Positions 35,340 through 46,978 of a stretch of DNA of 64,000 nucleotides are shown here, in pieces. This DNA is from Terana coerulea (taxonomy: Eukaryota; Basidiomycota; Agaricomycetes; Polyporales; Phanerochaetaceae). A program made the translations under genes and the position numbers. The notes beneath the pieces are model-generated. The model was not told where the DNA came from, did no database searches, and saw nothing but the letters and a program-made list of their open reading frames with translations. Every line of letters starts with the position of its first letter. The first letter of the stretch is position 1. The stretch spans positions 59,182 to 123,181 of the forward strand of contig JAKOGH010000911.1 of the NCBI GenBank assembly GCA_024811115.1. Reading direction: 5' to 3'.

Positions 35340-38300
35340 AAGGAACGACCTTTCGTGGACGTCGTAGCTGGAGGTAACGAAGGGATGTCATTAGGGTTTC
35401 TCAAAATCACAGGTGGCCGTATTTATAACAGACTGGACCAGTGCGGCCGCGAGATCCCGAGCTGCCTAGATTGGACGCCGGACAAACATACACAGCCCGC
35501 GTGCCAAATTTTTGTGCCCTTTGCCCGACTTCGCCTGCGGGTTGCGCACACGCGGCCTCCGCGCGGACAGGGAACGGTGACTCACCTCCTAGGCTTATGT
35601 TTTTGGGCTCCCACCAACGTGAATCCGAGTCGCCTCTCCACTCTTCGCGCTCTTGTTTATAGGCGAATGTGCGGTGAAACCATAAAGGATCTGCTTGCAA
35701 GTGGTGTTCAGATTGATGATCGAGAACAACAACTAAACCTCGGCTCTGGTATGAACTCCAGAAGCTCTGGTTTGCAAGACGACTCGGACGGTGGCAAGAG
35801 GAGGGTACGGGGGACGTGGGAGTTAAAAAACAACCCGTTGACTCGCTTGCCCGACGCTTGTGTCGGGAAATTCAAACTCCGCCCGGAGGTTAGGGTTTCA
35901 GGTACACCGCGAACTTTCCCCGATCAGTTCTGTCCCGCCACCGTCCATCTACCTCCTTCCGGTCTGTTGCTTATGGTCACTCAAGCTCAGGCTCATACCG
36001 TAGGTAAGTAGTGTGACCCGGAAAGCGTTTTCGCAAGGTGTCAATGAAGGATAATACGCCACTTCTACCCACATAACATCTCCTAGGGGTGTCCCCGAAA
36101 GACACATGGGTTCGTGAGTACCTCCGTACATTGTGTCCGTCCGAGCTGCTTCCCATCTGATCGTGGTTAGCTTGCAGAATGGTTCTCTCATCACAGTTCG
36201 TCCGGAGGTTCATGTGAATGCTCATATGAGTCCTCCTCAGCAGACATTGACGTACAAAACGTGAATTTATGACACTACGTAACCAGCCGCAACTGCTCTA
36301 TCTGGTACTTCGGTCCCAAGTTCTCGCCACACCCAGTCTAATTGAATGACTTCCGGGATACTGTTGCGTTCTCCGATGTGAATGTATAGATTCCAACCCT
36401 GGGAAGAACGCCTGGTCGTCCTCGAGCCGTGCGCCTGGATCAATACGTCGGCATGCAACGTGGTACAAGACCCGCTTCGGCACCTTCCACTTCCCTTCTC
36501 CTATACCGATCGTACCGACAACCCCTAGTGGTCATTTCGGATGTTCACGATCCCGTCTCTCCACGTCTCCACCGTTACTGTTCAACATACGCGTACAACC
36601 GCGTCAACAACACGCCTTCACGGGACAAGTGATCCATTCAACGCTCCAACTCGTCAAGCTCTTTTGGAGCTGGCAACAAGACCTCTCCACTCAACATCTC
36701 CGGACGGACCTACGTCGCCACAATCGATGCCAGCACACTTCATTAACTGCTTGCCTACAAAGTCCACCATCCGTCCCGACGCCTCGCATCTATGTGGGAG
36801 CGCAAAGCGATTGCGGAGAATCGCCATTCGCATCCGAGACAAGTCTACGCTCTACCTTCTACTGCCGATCTAGATCTGGCGTGCACCGCCTTGCAACGAG
36901 GTGTCAGCCGCACTGGTTCGTTCCCTCATTAACACTGACGTCGACTAAGAAGGCAGGACGAGGCACCGAGATTCACAAGGACCATCGAATCGTGTATCGA
37001 TAATCGCACAAAACGAGCAAAGGAGGCCGATCTATGAAATCGGTGGGCCATCGACCGGTTCTGCTATGCGACAATAATGCATGGTATGTATGTACGGTGC
37101 CGTCTACTTCACTCTTCGCATATTCTCTCACAGTCGTCCTACAGGATCGTGCACCTTTCTTGCCGAGGGATCGATTGTGGCGATTGTACGCCCGTCTTTT
37201 CGAAATGGAACTATTGAGAATAGTCGTGTGTGGAAGAGCGGCACACGAGCTTTGTTATACGAGGTATCACAATGGCGGGTGGCGATTCTGTCTCTCCGTC
37301 AGCTCATAGCCTTGCATCACAGCCCAGACCTCAGGGTATGAAGTCTACGCTCTTATTCAATGCACCGAGCTCATATTGTTTCTAATCCAGGACCCTTATC
37401 GTCGGGCATTGCGGGGGATCCTCGATAATATCCTGCACTTCGCGCTGCAGCTCTCTGCAAAGGGCGAAAGCTTACACCGCTTATTACGACCCCAGAGTAA
37501 CCGAGGCAAGCGAGAGATGCATATGCTCTGCACACGTGTAGGGCGTGCGCATCTCTCGGTTGTCCGAAACGTGCTCTTATCGAGTGCTTAGCGAGGTGCG
37601 TGGTGCTTATCAGCTGTTCAGTTTATTCACCGTAATGCAAAGACTCCGGATACCACCTGCTCAGGGACGCACGGTCGAGAGATTTTACAGGACAGGCTGC
37701 TGCAGTGCTGCTGGTGGTTCAGCGCGCAAATCTGCGACAAATGATATTCACTGATGGTGAATTTTAGCTTTCAGCGCGAGATGCGAGTGGGTCCAGGGTT
37801 TGAGATGTTGACTTGTAAGTCTGCAGAGTTCAAAGTGTCCCGAAATCACTAACAAATCTGCTGCCATCTTTTTCTGTTCTCTATGCAGTGCTGAAGGTCA
37901 GCTCTCAGACCTCTCAAAGAGTGATAACGTCTCACATCTTCCGCCGCATGGTGTATATCCTGATACGAGAAGCCAATTGCCAAGCACTGGGCGAGTCGCC
38001 CAAGGCGAATTGCTACCACGGACGGAAAGCAGACTCGGATTGCTCGGACGAGCACCGCAATGCTCTCGTCGGAGCGCCCAGCAATGAACATCCATCTGAT
38101 CCGCAGCTGTGACCGACGCCACTCAAGATCTCTGATCCGAGTCGGGACTCGGCTTCCACCCTCCCGTTTATGCCGGGAAGTGCCGACAGTCTCAATGCTA
38201 ATACGTTGCATCTAGAAGGAGATCTCTTTTGCGTATGTAACTCTGCTTGTCAAAGACTTCGGCTGTCTAACTATGGCTCCCTGTCGCAACTACAGTTTCC

Positions 38301-38439
38301 GATTCCACGGTGAAGTGACTGTCAGGAAGCTTTTTTTGGGGCTCCACTGTCGGAGAGCTGACGGCAATTCGTCTTGAGTAAATGCGCAATGTCGGAGGCG
38401 GACTCTTCTGTCAACGGTTGTGATGGGATAGTTCTCAAC
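35340..38439. other. Degenerate or intergenic stretch
   Basis: Short overlapping open frames on both strands lack recognisable motifs. Minus-strand frames at 36240-35977 and 36458-36267 have protein-like composition (for example WNLYIHIGERNSIPEVIQLD) but could not be joined or assigned. The region may contain relics of genes. Confidence 0.35.
35420..35427 (-). promoter_or_regulatory. TATA-like box of the RING gene
   Basis: TATAAATA on the minus strand, 81 bp upstream of the proposed ATG at 35337-35339. Position fits a fungal core promoter. Confidence 0.4.
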
Positions 38440-38998
38440 AGTCACCATTACCGTACGGAAACCCGGAGCGGCTCTTGCAACTGGCAACGCAGTGGTCATA
38501 AAGCCTTCTGAGGTCGCACCTTTGTGTGCGCTAAAGCTCGCTGAATTCATCAAAGAGGCTGGATTCCCTCCCGGCGTCGTCAACATCATCTCGGGATATG
38601 GTGCCACTGCTGGGCAGGCCATAGCGGAACATCCAGATATAGGCAAGATATCCTTCACCGGCAGCACCCTCATAGGGCGCAAGATTGTGGAGTCCGCCGG
38701 GAAAGCAACATCAAGCTGGCCACGCTCGAGCTCGGCGGCAAGGGCCTCAATATCGTTTTCGACGATGCTGATTTGGAGCAGGTCGTGAAGTGGACGGCGA
38801 CTGGTATCTTGTGAGTACACAATCACATTTGTCTAGCTGCTAACACTCATTTTGCGGTGTACTGTAGCTATCACGCAGGTCAAATGTGCACCGCTAGCTC
38901 TCGAATATTCGTACAAGAGGCCATCTATGACAAGTTTCTGCAGGCCTTCACGGCGGCGGCGAAGGCCGCACAGAGTGAGGTTGCGAGTGGACTCTCAT
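38440..38998 (+). pseudogene. Aldehyde dehydrogenase fragment
   Basis: Only the middle of an NAD(P)-dependent aldehyde dehydrogenase is visible. It has [16 protein letters not shown], then [34 protein letters not shown], the TLELGGKG block with the active-site Glu, [11 protein letters not shown], an intron near 38812-38868, then YHAGQMCTASSRIFVQE with the catalytic Cys and YDKFLQAFTAAAKAAQ. Upstream the expected Rossmann half and IPWNYP motif are missing or scrambled, and after QSEVASGL no ALDH homology follows. The frame breaks at the A-run 38702-38704; one more A joins ESAGK to [12 protein letters not shown]. Active-site residues are intact, but both ends are lost, so I call it a relic. Confidence 0.75.
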
Positions 38999-39625
38999 TC
39001 AGGGAACCTGACCGTGTAAGCTGCGTGAAGGGTGTTCGTGTACCTACCTCCATAACATGTTTCTTTGTAGTTGAATATGCCATAGTCCTTCATGAACCGA
39101 GATTGGGGGCAGTGACTGTTGCACGCCACCATCGGCCGTGCGGCGATCAGTCGGAATTAGCGCCACAAAGCTATAGGTTTCCAGTTATATCACGGTCGCA
39201 GGACCTGGCCCATGATAACTCAGGACATTAAAGCTTATAGGAGTATTTGTCAAATCATTGAAAATGCACAAACAGCAATAATAGGGAGCTCACAAGGATG
39301 AACTCAGGGAACCTAATCGTGTCCCACGTCTCTCGCCACCGCCATGGCACGGGCGGAGTGTGTCGGAGTTTTATGCAGTGCTCAGCGAGCCTGAGTGTCC
39401 AGTATCATGCTTCATTCCACTCAGTGATTCAAATCTTCGCAGATTGCAGAAGCCTTCGAAAGCGAGGAAAAATCCCGCTGGTAAAGAAAAATAATGAAGA
39501 AAAACGTGAAGAACGAGACTTCTGTTGCCGAGAGGCCCGGGTGCGTGGTCGATGTATTTTGCACCTTGTGAAAGCAACGGCTGACACATTAAACGGCATA
39601 TAGAACATCCTTCACACGCACATCC
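38999..39625. other. No gene recognised
   Basis: Sequence following the ALDH relic. A word of about 18 bp near 39000 (cagggaacctgaccgtgt) recurs with small changes near 39306; otherwise nothing was seen. Confidence 0.3.
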
Positions 39626-39994
39626 TTGGAGGAGTTTGTAATGGGCATGATGAAGGTATTGGAGGTGAAAACAAGATTTAATATCATGCGACTGTACGTG
39701 TACTTACTGTTATCACTGCGGGCACCTCTCCTCACTGCTACCTCTCTACATCGCAGGCGTGAACAAAGGGCAACACATATGGCAGCAAAAGCTGAATACG
39801 ACGCACAACGAGAATTCTATATAGCGCAAGCAGCTACCTATAACGCTCAGCGCGAGGGCTATGTAGCCCAGCGGGAACTCATTGAAGCTCGATGCGCCGA
39901 GAGGGAGCAGAATATCCGGGCGATGGAGCTCGAAATCGAACTGGTACGCATTCGTCTGGTAAGGATGAGGCGTTGGGGGATAGGTGTCAACTAA
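39626..39994 (+). CDS. Hypothetical protein with AQRE repeats
   Basis: The open frame of 122 codons contains a short Tyr-Ala-Gln-Arg-Glu repeat: AEYDAQREFYIAQAATYNAQ, then REGYVAQRELIEAR, followed by Glu/Arg-rich helix EQNIRAMELEIELVR. It has a hydrophobic patch (RLYVYLLLSLRAPLL) at the N-terminal side. I do not recognise a family. The sequence around 39690-39760 could be an intron, since AG-like acceptors precede the repeat. It might be an exon of a larger gene running to about 40200. Composition suggests a coiled coil. Confidence is low because nothing else confirms it. Confidence 0.3.
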   Translation: MEEFVMGMMKVLEVKTRFNIMRLYVYLLLSLRAPLLTATSLHRRREQRATHMAAKAEYDAQREFYIAQAATYNAQREGYVAQRELIEARCAEREQNIRAMELEIELVRIRLVRMRRWGIGVN

Positions 39995-40497
39995 TCAGAA
40001 CAGGGCTGACAAGGAGCAGATGGTAGCCGAAACCGCATATATTGAGGTAATTCACATGCTATAATCTGCTTTAATGTTTAGGACAGTGGCCTTACAGCTG
40101 AAAACTTTTAGAAGATGCCTGCAGTTAACTTGAAAGCAGAGCACGCGATCGCTCAGCAAAAGCCGGAATCTGTGGTGCCCGAGACGGCCAACGCCAACAT
40201 CAAGATATACGGTAGTGGAGCAGGGGACCTGTAAGCCGAGAGCGCATATACCCAGGTGGAGGGGTGTTTCCGACCTGTGCATTTGTGGCGCCAACTCCAC
40301 CCGATCGGCAGGTCTCAAAGAGCGTTCAGCGTAGCCTCAGTGCAACCGTTGACCGTTTTCAACTTTGATTGCGCAGCATTGAGCATATGTCTAAGTGAAT
40401 GATAAATATTGAACCCAGAGAAAGGCTGGTCTTGAGATAGCGTTGAGTTATGAAATCCATGCAAAACCCGCGGCGACGCCTTGGAGCTGCATTATAC

Positions 40498-41933
40498 TCA
40501 CAGCGCCGATGCAGACTTGGCCGCGAAAGGGTAGTCGATGTAACCCTTCGGGCTCTCCCAAGTGTAGTACGTGCTACGGTCGCCCTTTTCCACAGGAATG
40601 TCGAGTTGCAGCCGAATGGGGAGATCGGGCTGACCAGAGGATTCATGTGAGCATGCGGGGATAAGCTGTGGAAAAGAGGAGAACGCACGTTGGAGATGAA
40701 CAGCCGTCCGAAAGCGATCAAGTCGCCCTTCTTCTCTGCTACCTTATGAGCAATCTCTCGCTCGTAGCCGCCCGCGCTGATGAACGGCCGCGGGGCCCAT
40801 ATCTCACGAAGGAAATCGTTGGACTAGCCACAGCTGCCTTAGCTCATGCGAAGAAAATTGTGCTACGGGACACACCTCGCCTTCTGGAAGCGATTCATCA
40901 GGCTTAACTACGAACCCGTCTGCACGAGGTTCGACTACATGGATGTAGGCCAATGAAGAGTAACGCTTCGCGAGTTCCGAAACGAGGTATGCGTAAACCG
41001 GCTTGGGCTCGGCCTGGCGCATGCCTAAAGAACGAATTCATCAACAGATGGAATTGCCTGACGCTCAGGATATGCGTACCACCAAAAGAGCCCCATGGGC
41101 TGAATCGGATGGCGGTCTTAGACTGGCCAATCGCCTCAGAAACCGCACTAATAACCTCGAGGGCGAACCGGGCACGGTTCTCGACGGGACCACCGTAGTC
41201 ATCCGTCCGCTTGTTAGTGACGTCTTGAAGAAATTGGTCGATGAGATACGAGTTCGCGCCATGGAGCTCAATGCCGTCGAACCCTGCGGTAATCGCGTTC
41301 TTGGCTGCGGTAGCATATAGCTGCACATACTCCTTGATTTCTGCGAGCACCTGTCAGCCTAAAGCCCATGGTAGAGACGCTTCACGTTACCTTCAACAGT
41401 CAGCGGGCGAGGTGGCGGCGCACCTTCAGGGAATGGTACGTCGGAAGCGGAAATGTAAGGATATGGTCCCTCTTCGTTCAAGACCTCGATCTCTGCAGCT
41501 CGTCCAAGCGCCCAGAGTTGACAGAAAATGAACGACCCCTTCTCATGAACCGCATCGGTCACCTATGACTTTGATGTGAGTACATTACCGCTGCCGCACA
41601 GATTGTAGCGCGCACAATTTTCCAAGTCTTGATCTGTTCTTCGTTCCAGATACCAGGGACGTGACGGTAGCCTCCTGCTTGGGGCGCGATGAAGGTACCC
41701 TCAGTAACCAGAAGAGTCCCGGGTGTGCTTCCTCTTTGTGAGTAGTACACCGACATAAGATCCGTTCTTGGGATATGTTCTGAGGTGGAACGGTATCGCG
41801 TGAGAGGGCACATGACCACCCTGTGCTGAAGAGTCACATCGCCAACGTGAATTGGGGTAAAAAGTGTTGGCTGAGACATGGATAGCGTAGAGTGTAAGGA
41901 TCTCCGCGCGAGCGAGAGCGGGGTAAGGCTCAC
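40498..41933 (-). CDS. Old yellow enzyme-type NADH:flavin oxidoreductase
   Basis: This is an FMN-dependent ene-reductase that would reduce alpha,beta-unsaturated carbonyls with NAD(P)H. Exons give [54 protein letters not shown], the active-site block [37 protein letters not shown], then [19 protein letters not shown] and [13 protein letters not shown] joined to PDLPIRLQL. The HGAN and DDYGG motifs are diagnostic. An intron separates FISN from PDLP. A longer start at 41933 adds [12 protein letters not shown], which looks like a mitochondrial presequence; the shorter start at 41879 gives the usual cytosolic length. The stop is at 40498-40500. A transposon lies about 400 bp upstream of the start. 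Confidence 0.88.
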
Positions 41934-42540
41934 TAGTGTTGTTCATGAGGAGCAGTTCTTTATAGTGCAGCACACGGACCATGACTAAGCAGTCAGCACG
42001 CTTCACGCAACTGAGAACCTTGCGGACCCTCCACTCACAGAGCCTGTTGATCCAAGGATCCGGACCATCTGGATTCTGGATTACTAACGTACCGCGCTTG
42101 AATCGTGGGATGTATAGAAACACCGTAGGGTAACACAATGAACGGTGTGCATTGCGACAGAGTCGGCTAATAGGTGCGAGCATCTATTCACAAGCATGAT
42201 GATCTCGGACAGGACGGTGACCAGTGCATACCCGTCCGTGCAGCGGTTGTGAATTCGCGGAAGCTGAACATGAGAGCCTGAGGAGAGTGGAACTGTGGAA
42301 GGAGCAATTTGGCTCACAGCGCCTAAGCACCAACCTTACTGCCGTTTGCATACAGTGCTTTGCATATGAAACCGGAAACGCCAGATTTTCTCGCCTTGTT
42401 TGTCCCGTACAGATAGAGCCTTATAAGGTAAGGGAACAGTCACAGGGCGTTACTCTTCGTCATTTGGGCTTGGTCCGCTTGGACATGTGACGAACGCGTT
42501 GTAGAGTGTTCTGCTCGCTCGACTGCTTGTTCTACAAGCT

Positions 42541-42732
42541 ATGTCACTCCATCTATTCGACAAAATGCGCGAGCGCATCGTTGTTTAGCGCTACAAGCGC
42601 GGCAGAGATGTAGACGACATCACCGAGCCTGTTAGGCGCTCTAAGACCAGGGCCGTCTCCGAGGCCCTACGACTTCATCGGGAGTTCAGTACAGCCATGA
42701 GTCCGCTCACGCTTCCTGGTGGCCGCTCGTGA
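42541..42732 (+). pseudogene. Transposase N-terminal (HTH) remnant
   Basis: The frame from the ATG at 42541 reads MSLHLFDKMRERIVV, then a TAG, then RYKRGRDVDDITEPVRRSK, and SEALRLHREF with SPLTLPGGR. This resembles the N-terminal helix-turn-helix region of fungal Tc1/mariner transposases. The frame stops soon after, so only the DNA-binding part remains. The part from 42595 onward is duplicated in inverse orientation in the right arm. Confidence 0.55.
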
Positions 42733-42977
42733 ACTGGGCACACATTGTGTTGCGTATTTGACTGTTCTCTGATGTATCACATATATTCCTCGTAATTACT
42801 GGCTTGTCACGCTCGCTGCTCACAATGACGCCCTGTGACTGTTCCCTTACCTTATAAGGCTCTATTTGTACGGGACAAACAAGGCGAGAAAATCTGGCGT
42901 TTCCGGTTTCATATGCAAAGCACTGTAAGTCCGTGAAATCAGAGAATTTCGATGGGTTTGCTTGGCCCTGTTTGGCT
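42595..42977. repeat. Left arm of long inverted repeat
   Basis: Pairs with 43371-43743 in reverse complement. It is almost identical except for substitutions and small gaps near the inner end (about 42940-42977). With the terminal repeats it makes a four-fold nested palindrome. Confidence 0.9.
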
Positions 42978-43370
42978 CACCCCGTGACCAGCGCGGAGTA
43001 CGCGTTTGCCTCCGCGTTTTCAGGTCGATTTAATCAATTAGCTACCTGCGTGCATTTTAATGTCTTACAGGAGTACTCTTCCATGTTTTTCACCACGCCA
43101 TAACCTAGTTTATGAGGATTAGTCTCCTTTCGTGTAGACGCCCAAGCGCATGGACCCAGAGCCAAGTGAGCGCTTCTCGAAGTCAGCGTCTCCCGTCTAA
43201 GGGTGGATTTCTCGCAGCTATCGCACCTTCGTCCCCATATTGAGCTGGAGGGTATCCGAAGGTGTTAATAATGTCGGTAAGATATTATTCCATTTTTTCT
43301 ACTAATATTCATGCTCTCAGCTATGGCTGGAAGAGGAATCTGCGAAGGGCCACGTGCTGCAGCCAAGCAG

Positions 43371-43743
43371 GGCCAAACAAACTCGGGGAAATTCTGCGAT
43401 TTCACGGACTTACAGTGCTTTGCATATGAAACCGGAAACGCCAGATTTTCTCGCCTTGTTTGTCCCGTACAAATAGAGCCTTATAAGGTAAGGGAACAGT
43501 CACAGGGCGTCATTGTGAGCAGCGAGCGTGACAAGCCAGTAATTACGAGGAATATATGTGATACATCAGAGAACAGTCAAATACGCAACACAATGTGTGC
43601 CCAGTTCACGAGCGGCCACCAGGAAGCGTGAGCGGACTCATGGCTGTACTGAACTCCCGATGAAGTCGTAGGGCCTCGGAGACGGCCCTGGTCTTAGAGC
43701 GCCTAACAGGCTCGGTGATGTCGTCTACATCTCTGCCGCGCTT
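43371..43743. repeat. Right arm of long inverted repeat
   Basis: Reverse complement of 42595-42977. Its outer end abuts the right terminal inverted repeat at 43744. Confidence 0.9.
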
Positions 43744-43946
43744 TGTACGGGACAAACAAGGCGAGAAAATCTGGCGTTTCCGGTTTCATATGCAAAGCAC
43801 TGTATGCAAACGGCAGTAGATCACTCTGGAAAGGCAGGTTGTGTCTTTGACGCTACAGATAAGATTAGATCTCCGTCTGGTTATCTCCGTACCCGTCCTC
43901 TGCCCGTCCCGAGCCCGTCCCCATCCTCCAACCGCCAACTTATACC

Positions 43947-44950
43947 ATGGCTTCTACCGTTCGGCTCGCTCTCTTTCTCTGCGACACCCCTGTACCTTCT
44001 GTCGTTGCTGAAGATGGCGACTACACCAAGATATTTGGCGAACTCTTCCGCAAGTCGCTACCTACCGATGATGTTCCTTACATAATGGATTCGTACGACG
44101 TCAGGAATAAGATGGAGTATCCGGAAGATATCGACAAGTACGACGGGATCGTGTTGACAGGCTCTGGTTTGTGGGACTGCAGTGACTTGGTACAGCTTCA
44201 TTAGAAGCTGAGGCGGGGTTGTCAGCTGCATCGGCGTACGAGAACCTCGAGTGGATCAACAACCTGGTGGCTTATATCGCTTCAGTTGCGGAGGCCAAGC
44301 CGCGCATTAAGCTCATTGGTACGTCCTATTTTCAAAAGTGTGGTTGTGGTTGAACTCCAAACCGCGTCTGCTCAAGAAACCGCTCTATGTTGTTGACTTT
44401 ATCTCGCTATCAGGCATCTGCTTTGGTCACCAAATCATTGCTCGTGCCTTAGGCAAAGACTGCGTACCCAGCGGTAAATGGGAAGTTGGTCCTACAACGC
44501 TTGAAATGACAGACATAGCCAAACAACTCCTCGGTGTCAACGAGTTGGTATGTTGTGACCCACTAGTTTACTCAGCTGTTCTCACGGATATGTTGTCCCT
44601 AGACAATTCAACAAATGCATCGCGACCACATTCCCGAGCTACCCTCCAGCTGCCAGCTCCTCGCGTCTACATCTATTACACCAAACCACGGTTTCATCCG
44701 CTACACCTCATCCGCGTCTTCCCCTTCTCCCGCTTCCCCAACGGATATTCAGATCTTTACTATTCAAGGACACCCCGAATTTACCGAGAGAATCGTGTCG
44801 AAGGTGGTCACTGTGCGTGAGTCAACGGGAATTATTGATAAATCAACGGCCGAGGACTATCGCCGCCGCGCTCAATGGAGGAACGACGGAGTGGATGTGG
44901 TTGGGCAGACGATTTGGAAGATACTAGGTGTAAGCACGGCTACAAAGTAA
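43947..44950 (+). CDS. Class I glutamine amidotransferase-like protein
   Basis: This is a stand-alone GATase1-fold protein that would hydrolyse glutamine or gamma-glutamyl substrates. Exons encode MASTVRLALFLCDTP, then DVRNKMEYPEDIDKYDGIVL with TGS, AASAYENLEWINNLVAYI, IKLIG, and the nucleophile elbow GICFGHQIIARALG with the catalytic Cys. Later come SGKWEVGPTTLEM, MHRDHIPELP, QIFTIQGHPEFTERI with the catalytic His, and the C-terminus VGQTIWKILG. The elbow is assembled across an intron (ATT G | GC ATC TGC). Length of about 250 residues fits fungal homologues. The gene is divergent from the flavin oxidoreductase; the transposon lies in their shared upstream region. Confidence 0.88.
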
Positions 44951-45402
44951 AGCCAGAGCAATATAATTGTGGATAGACCATCTACTTCAGGTGTGAGGCC
45001 ACCTTCATACCTTGCAGTTCTCGGGAGTCTTGTTCCTACGTCTTAGCACGGAGCGAGGCTAAGCATCCCCCAGAATGTGGGCTGCGACATTTCTTCACGC
45101 CCTTTCTAGGGATCTGTGTCATCGTGAGTTTTAGTGCGGTGGATATGCACTCGGGCGGTGCTGGGAATACTACGGAGGGGTCCGTGGCGTCATTAACTGT
45201 GCCCAAGCATCTCTTTCAGCCGCGATAGACTATTGACATCAAGGGCTAAGGGACGCAAAGATGAAACATAGTATAGCGTTCTACCGGTATTCTACGTTTC
45301 GCATTGATCAACATTACGATGGCCAGGAACAGAGCGCTATGTGGAAAGGTATAAGTATAGCACCCCCAGGATCTCTTAAACCTCCCGCATCCCTCCACTG
45401 TC
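44951..45402. other. Intergenic, 3' and promoter region
   Basis: No gene recognised. Contains the promoter of the GH5 gene, including a TATA-like box. Confidence 0.4.
45350..45357 (+). promoter_or_regulatory. TATA-like box of the GH5 gene
   Basis: TATAAGTA lies 46 bp upstream of the proposed GH5 start codon. A similar box precedes the DUF1348 gene. Confidence 0.4.
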
Positions 45403-46978
45403 ATGCTAAGAAGCTATCACCGAGCAGCCATATTGTTGACCGTAGGAGGGCTCTGCGTTTTTGGAGGCGAGCAGGCGAACGCTGCGTATTCCTTCGCCGG
45501 GTCAAATTTGTACTATGCCGCTGGCCTCTATCCTCAGGATAGAGACACATTACTAAGGTGAAACGAGATGATGCTACTTGCTCCTAGCCTAGCTGACCGA
45601 TTTATAGTGGTCTCCAAAGTGCTGGCATGAAGGTTCTGCGCGTATGGTTAGACGGTCAATCCGAGACGCAGAAGGTCTTGACCGGCCCTTGCACCCTGTT
45701 GATGAGAATATAATCTAATGTATCAACCAGGGCACCAACATCATTCCTTTTCCCAGCCTCGAGATCACACAAGTGTGCAACGGGGTGGCCTCCTGCTACA
45801 ACGACACTGTACTTGAGCGTCTGGATGATTGGTTCATTCCAGCGAACAATCATGGCATTAAGGTAAAGCCCACGGATCTAGCATACTCAGTACCATATTC
45901 TAATTTTTATGCAGTTAATCATTTCGATGCACAGCTACAATGTCCTCCCTGGGGACGTGTATGGCCAGACGTATGGCGTGACAGGATTCTACGAGGACTC
46001 TGACGCCCAGGCTGCATTCGATGCCCGACTGCAGCACATTATGAATCATGTCCATCCGACGTTGAACAGACCGTGGAAGGAACTCGATCAGTATATATTT
46101 GGTTTTGAAGCCGAGAACGAGGCTATGATCGGCATTGTGAGTTACCTGGCTTGCACCCCGAATTTACTTGGACCTAATGGTTAAATATGCAAGGACGGAA
46201 CCGGTGCTTATATTCGGGCACACCAACAATGGTACGACCAGACGCTGTATGCGGTGATGCACTACTTGATGATGATAACAGGCAATGCGATCGTGCTAAT
46301 ACCATTCGTGAAGAATTGGGCTCGAACACAGGCGTAAGCTACACTATACGGCCCAGTGCAGCGCGACTAACCTGAATGCACACGTCATCTCTTTTAGATT
46401 CTGGTCATGACCGGTGGAGAATCATGGGTAGACGAGTCCGTACAGGATGGTTTCCTGTCCTGCCCGACTCTGGACGTCATCTCTCTGCACGCGTACAGCC
46501 CCGGTGACTTCAACACGACATTCCTTTCGACCTATATTCAACGTGCTCAAGCGGCTGGCAAAAAGCTCATCATGGAAGAATGGTCAGATATTCTCATGCG
46601 ATTTTGTTCAGTAGCCAAACTGACATACATCGATTGCAGGGGCGCATGCTACTACGACACAGACCAGAACAACTGCCCATCCGGCGACGCTCTCCCAACT
46701 GCGACTCGCAACACCAACCTGCAGACCTGGGCTTCAGAAATTACTGCCGCCGGTCTACCCTGGCTGTACTGGCAGGTCATTCCGAACCCAGATCCCCATG
46801 TACGTAGTCATTGGATGACGATACGCGTATACTGATGACCAGCAATTCGGTCTCATAGTGGGGCGGAGACTACGAGATTGCCGTCAACACCGATCCGTCG
46901 TGGGGTACCCTTCGCAATGCGTCCTTTTCCGCTTTGCACGCGCCTGCGGCGTTTGATTTTACACGGTGGATATTGTAG
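45403..46978 (+). CDS. Secreted GH5-type endo-beta-mannanase
   Basis: This is a secreted glycoside hydrolase family 5 enzyme that likely cuts mannan in plant walls. MLRSYHRAAILLTVGGLCVF is a signal peptide, cut before AAYSFAGSN. It continues GLQSAGMKVLRVWLDGQ, LERLDDWFIPANNHGIK, IISMHSYNVLPGDVYGQ, FGFEAENEAMIG (the Asn-Glu pair with the acid/base Glu), REELGSNTGILVMTGGES, DVISLHAYSPGDFN, GKKLIMEEW (the nucleophile Glu) and ITAAGLPWLYWQVIPNP. The end reads APAAFDFTRWIL. Exons are interrupted by about seven short introns. Both catalytic glutamates are visible. The substrate (mannan rather than glucan) is inferred from overall resemblance. Confidence 0.87.

Larger units (their letters stand above)
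42339..43816. mobile_element. Non-autonomous palindromic DNA transposon, TA target
   Basis: The ends are perfect inverted repeats of about 73 bp (42339-42411 and 43744-43816) starting CTGCCGTTTGCATACAG, and both are flanked by TA, as expected for Tc1/mariner insertion. Inside are two long inverted arms (42595-42977 and 43371-43743, nearly identical) around a 393-bp unrelated spacer. Each arm contains a further copy of the terminal unit, so the roughly 60-bp unit occurs four times: plus at 42353-42411 and 43413-43471, minus at about 42866-42925 and 43744-43803. The left arm includes the start of a transposase-like frame. No complete transposase is present. It sits between two divergent genes. 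Confidence 0.85.

Noticed and set aside
38290..38826. 178-codon minus-strand frame
   Set aside because: It is antisense to the aldehyde dehydrogenase relic, whose plus-strand motifs are unmistakable.
42228..42490. Plus-strand frame running into the left end of the transposon
   Set aside because: It crosses the insertion boundary and the same residues recur at the second terminal copy, so it is repeat sequence, not a gene.
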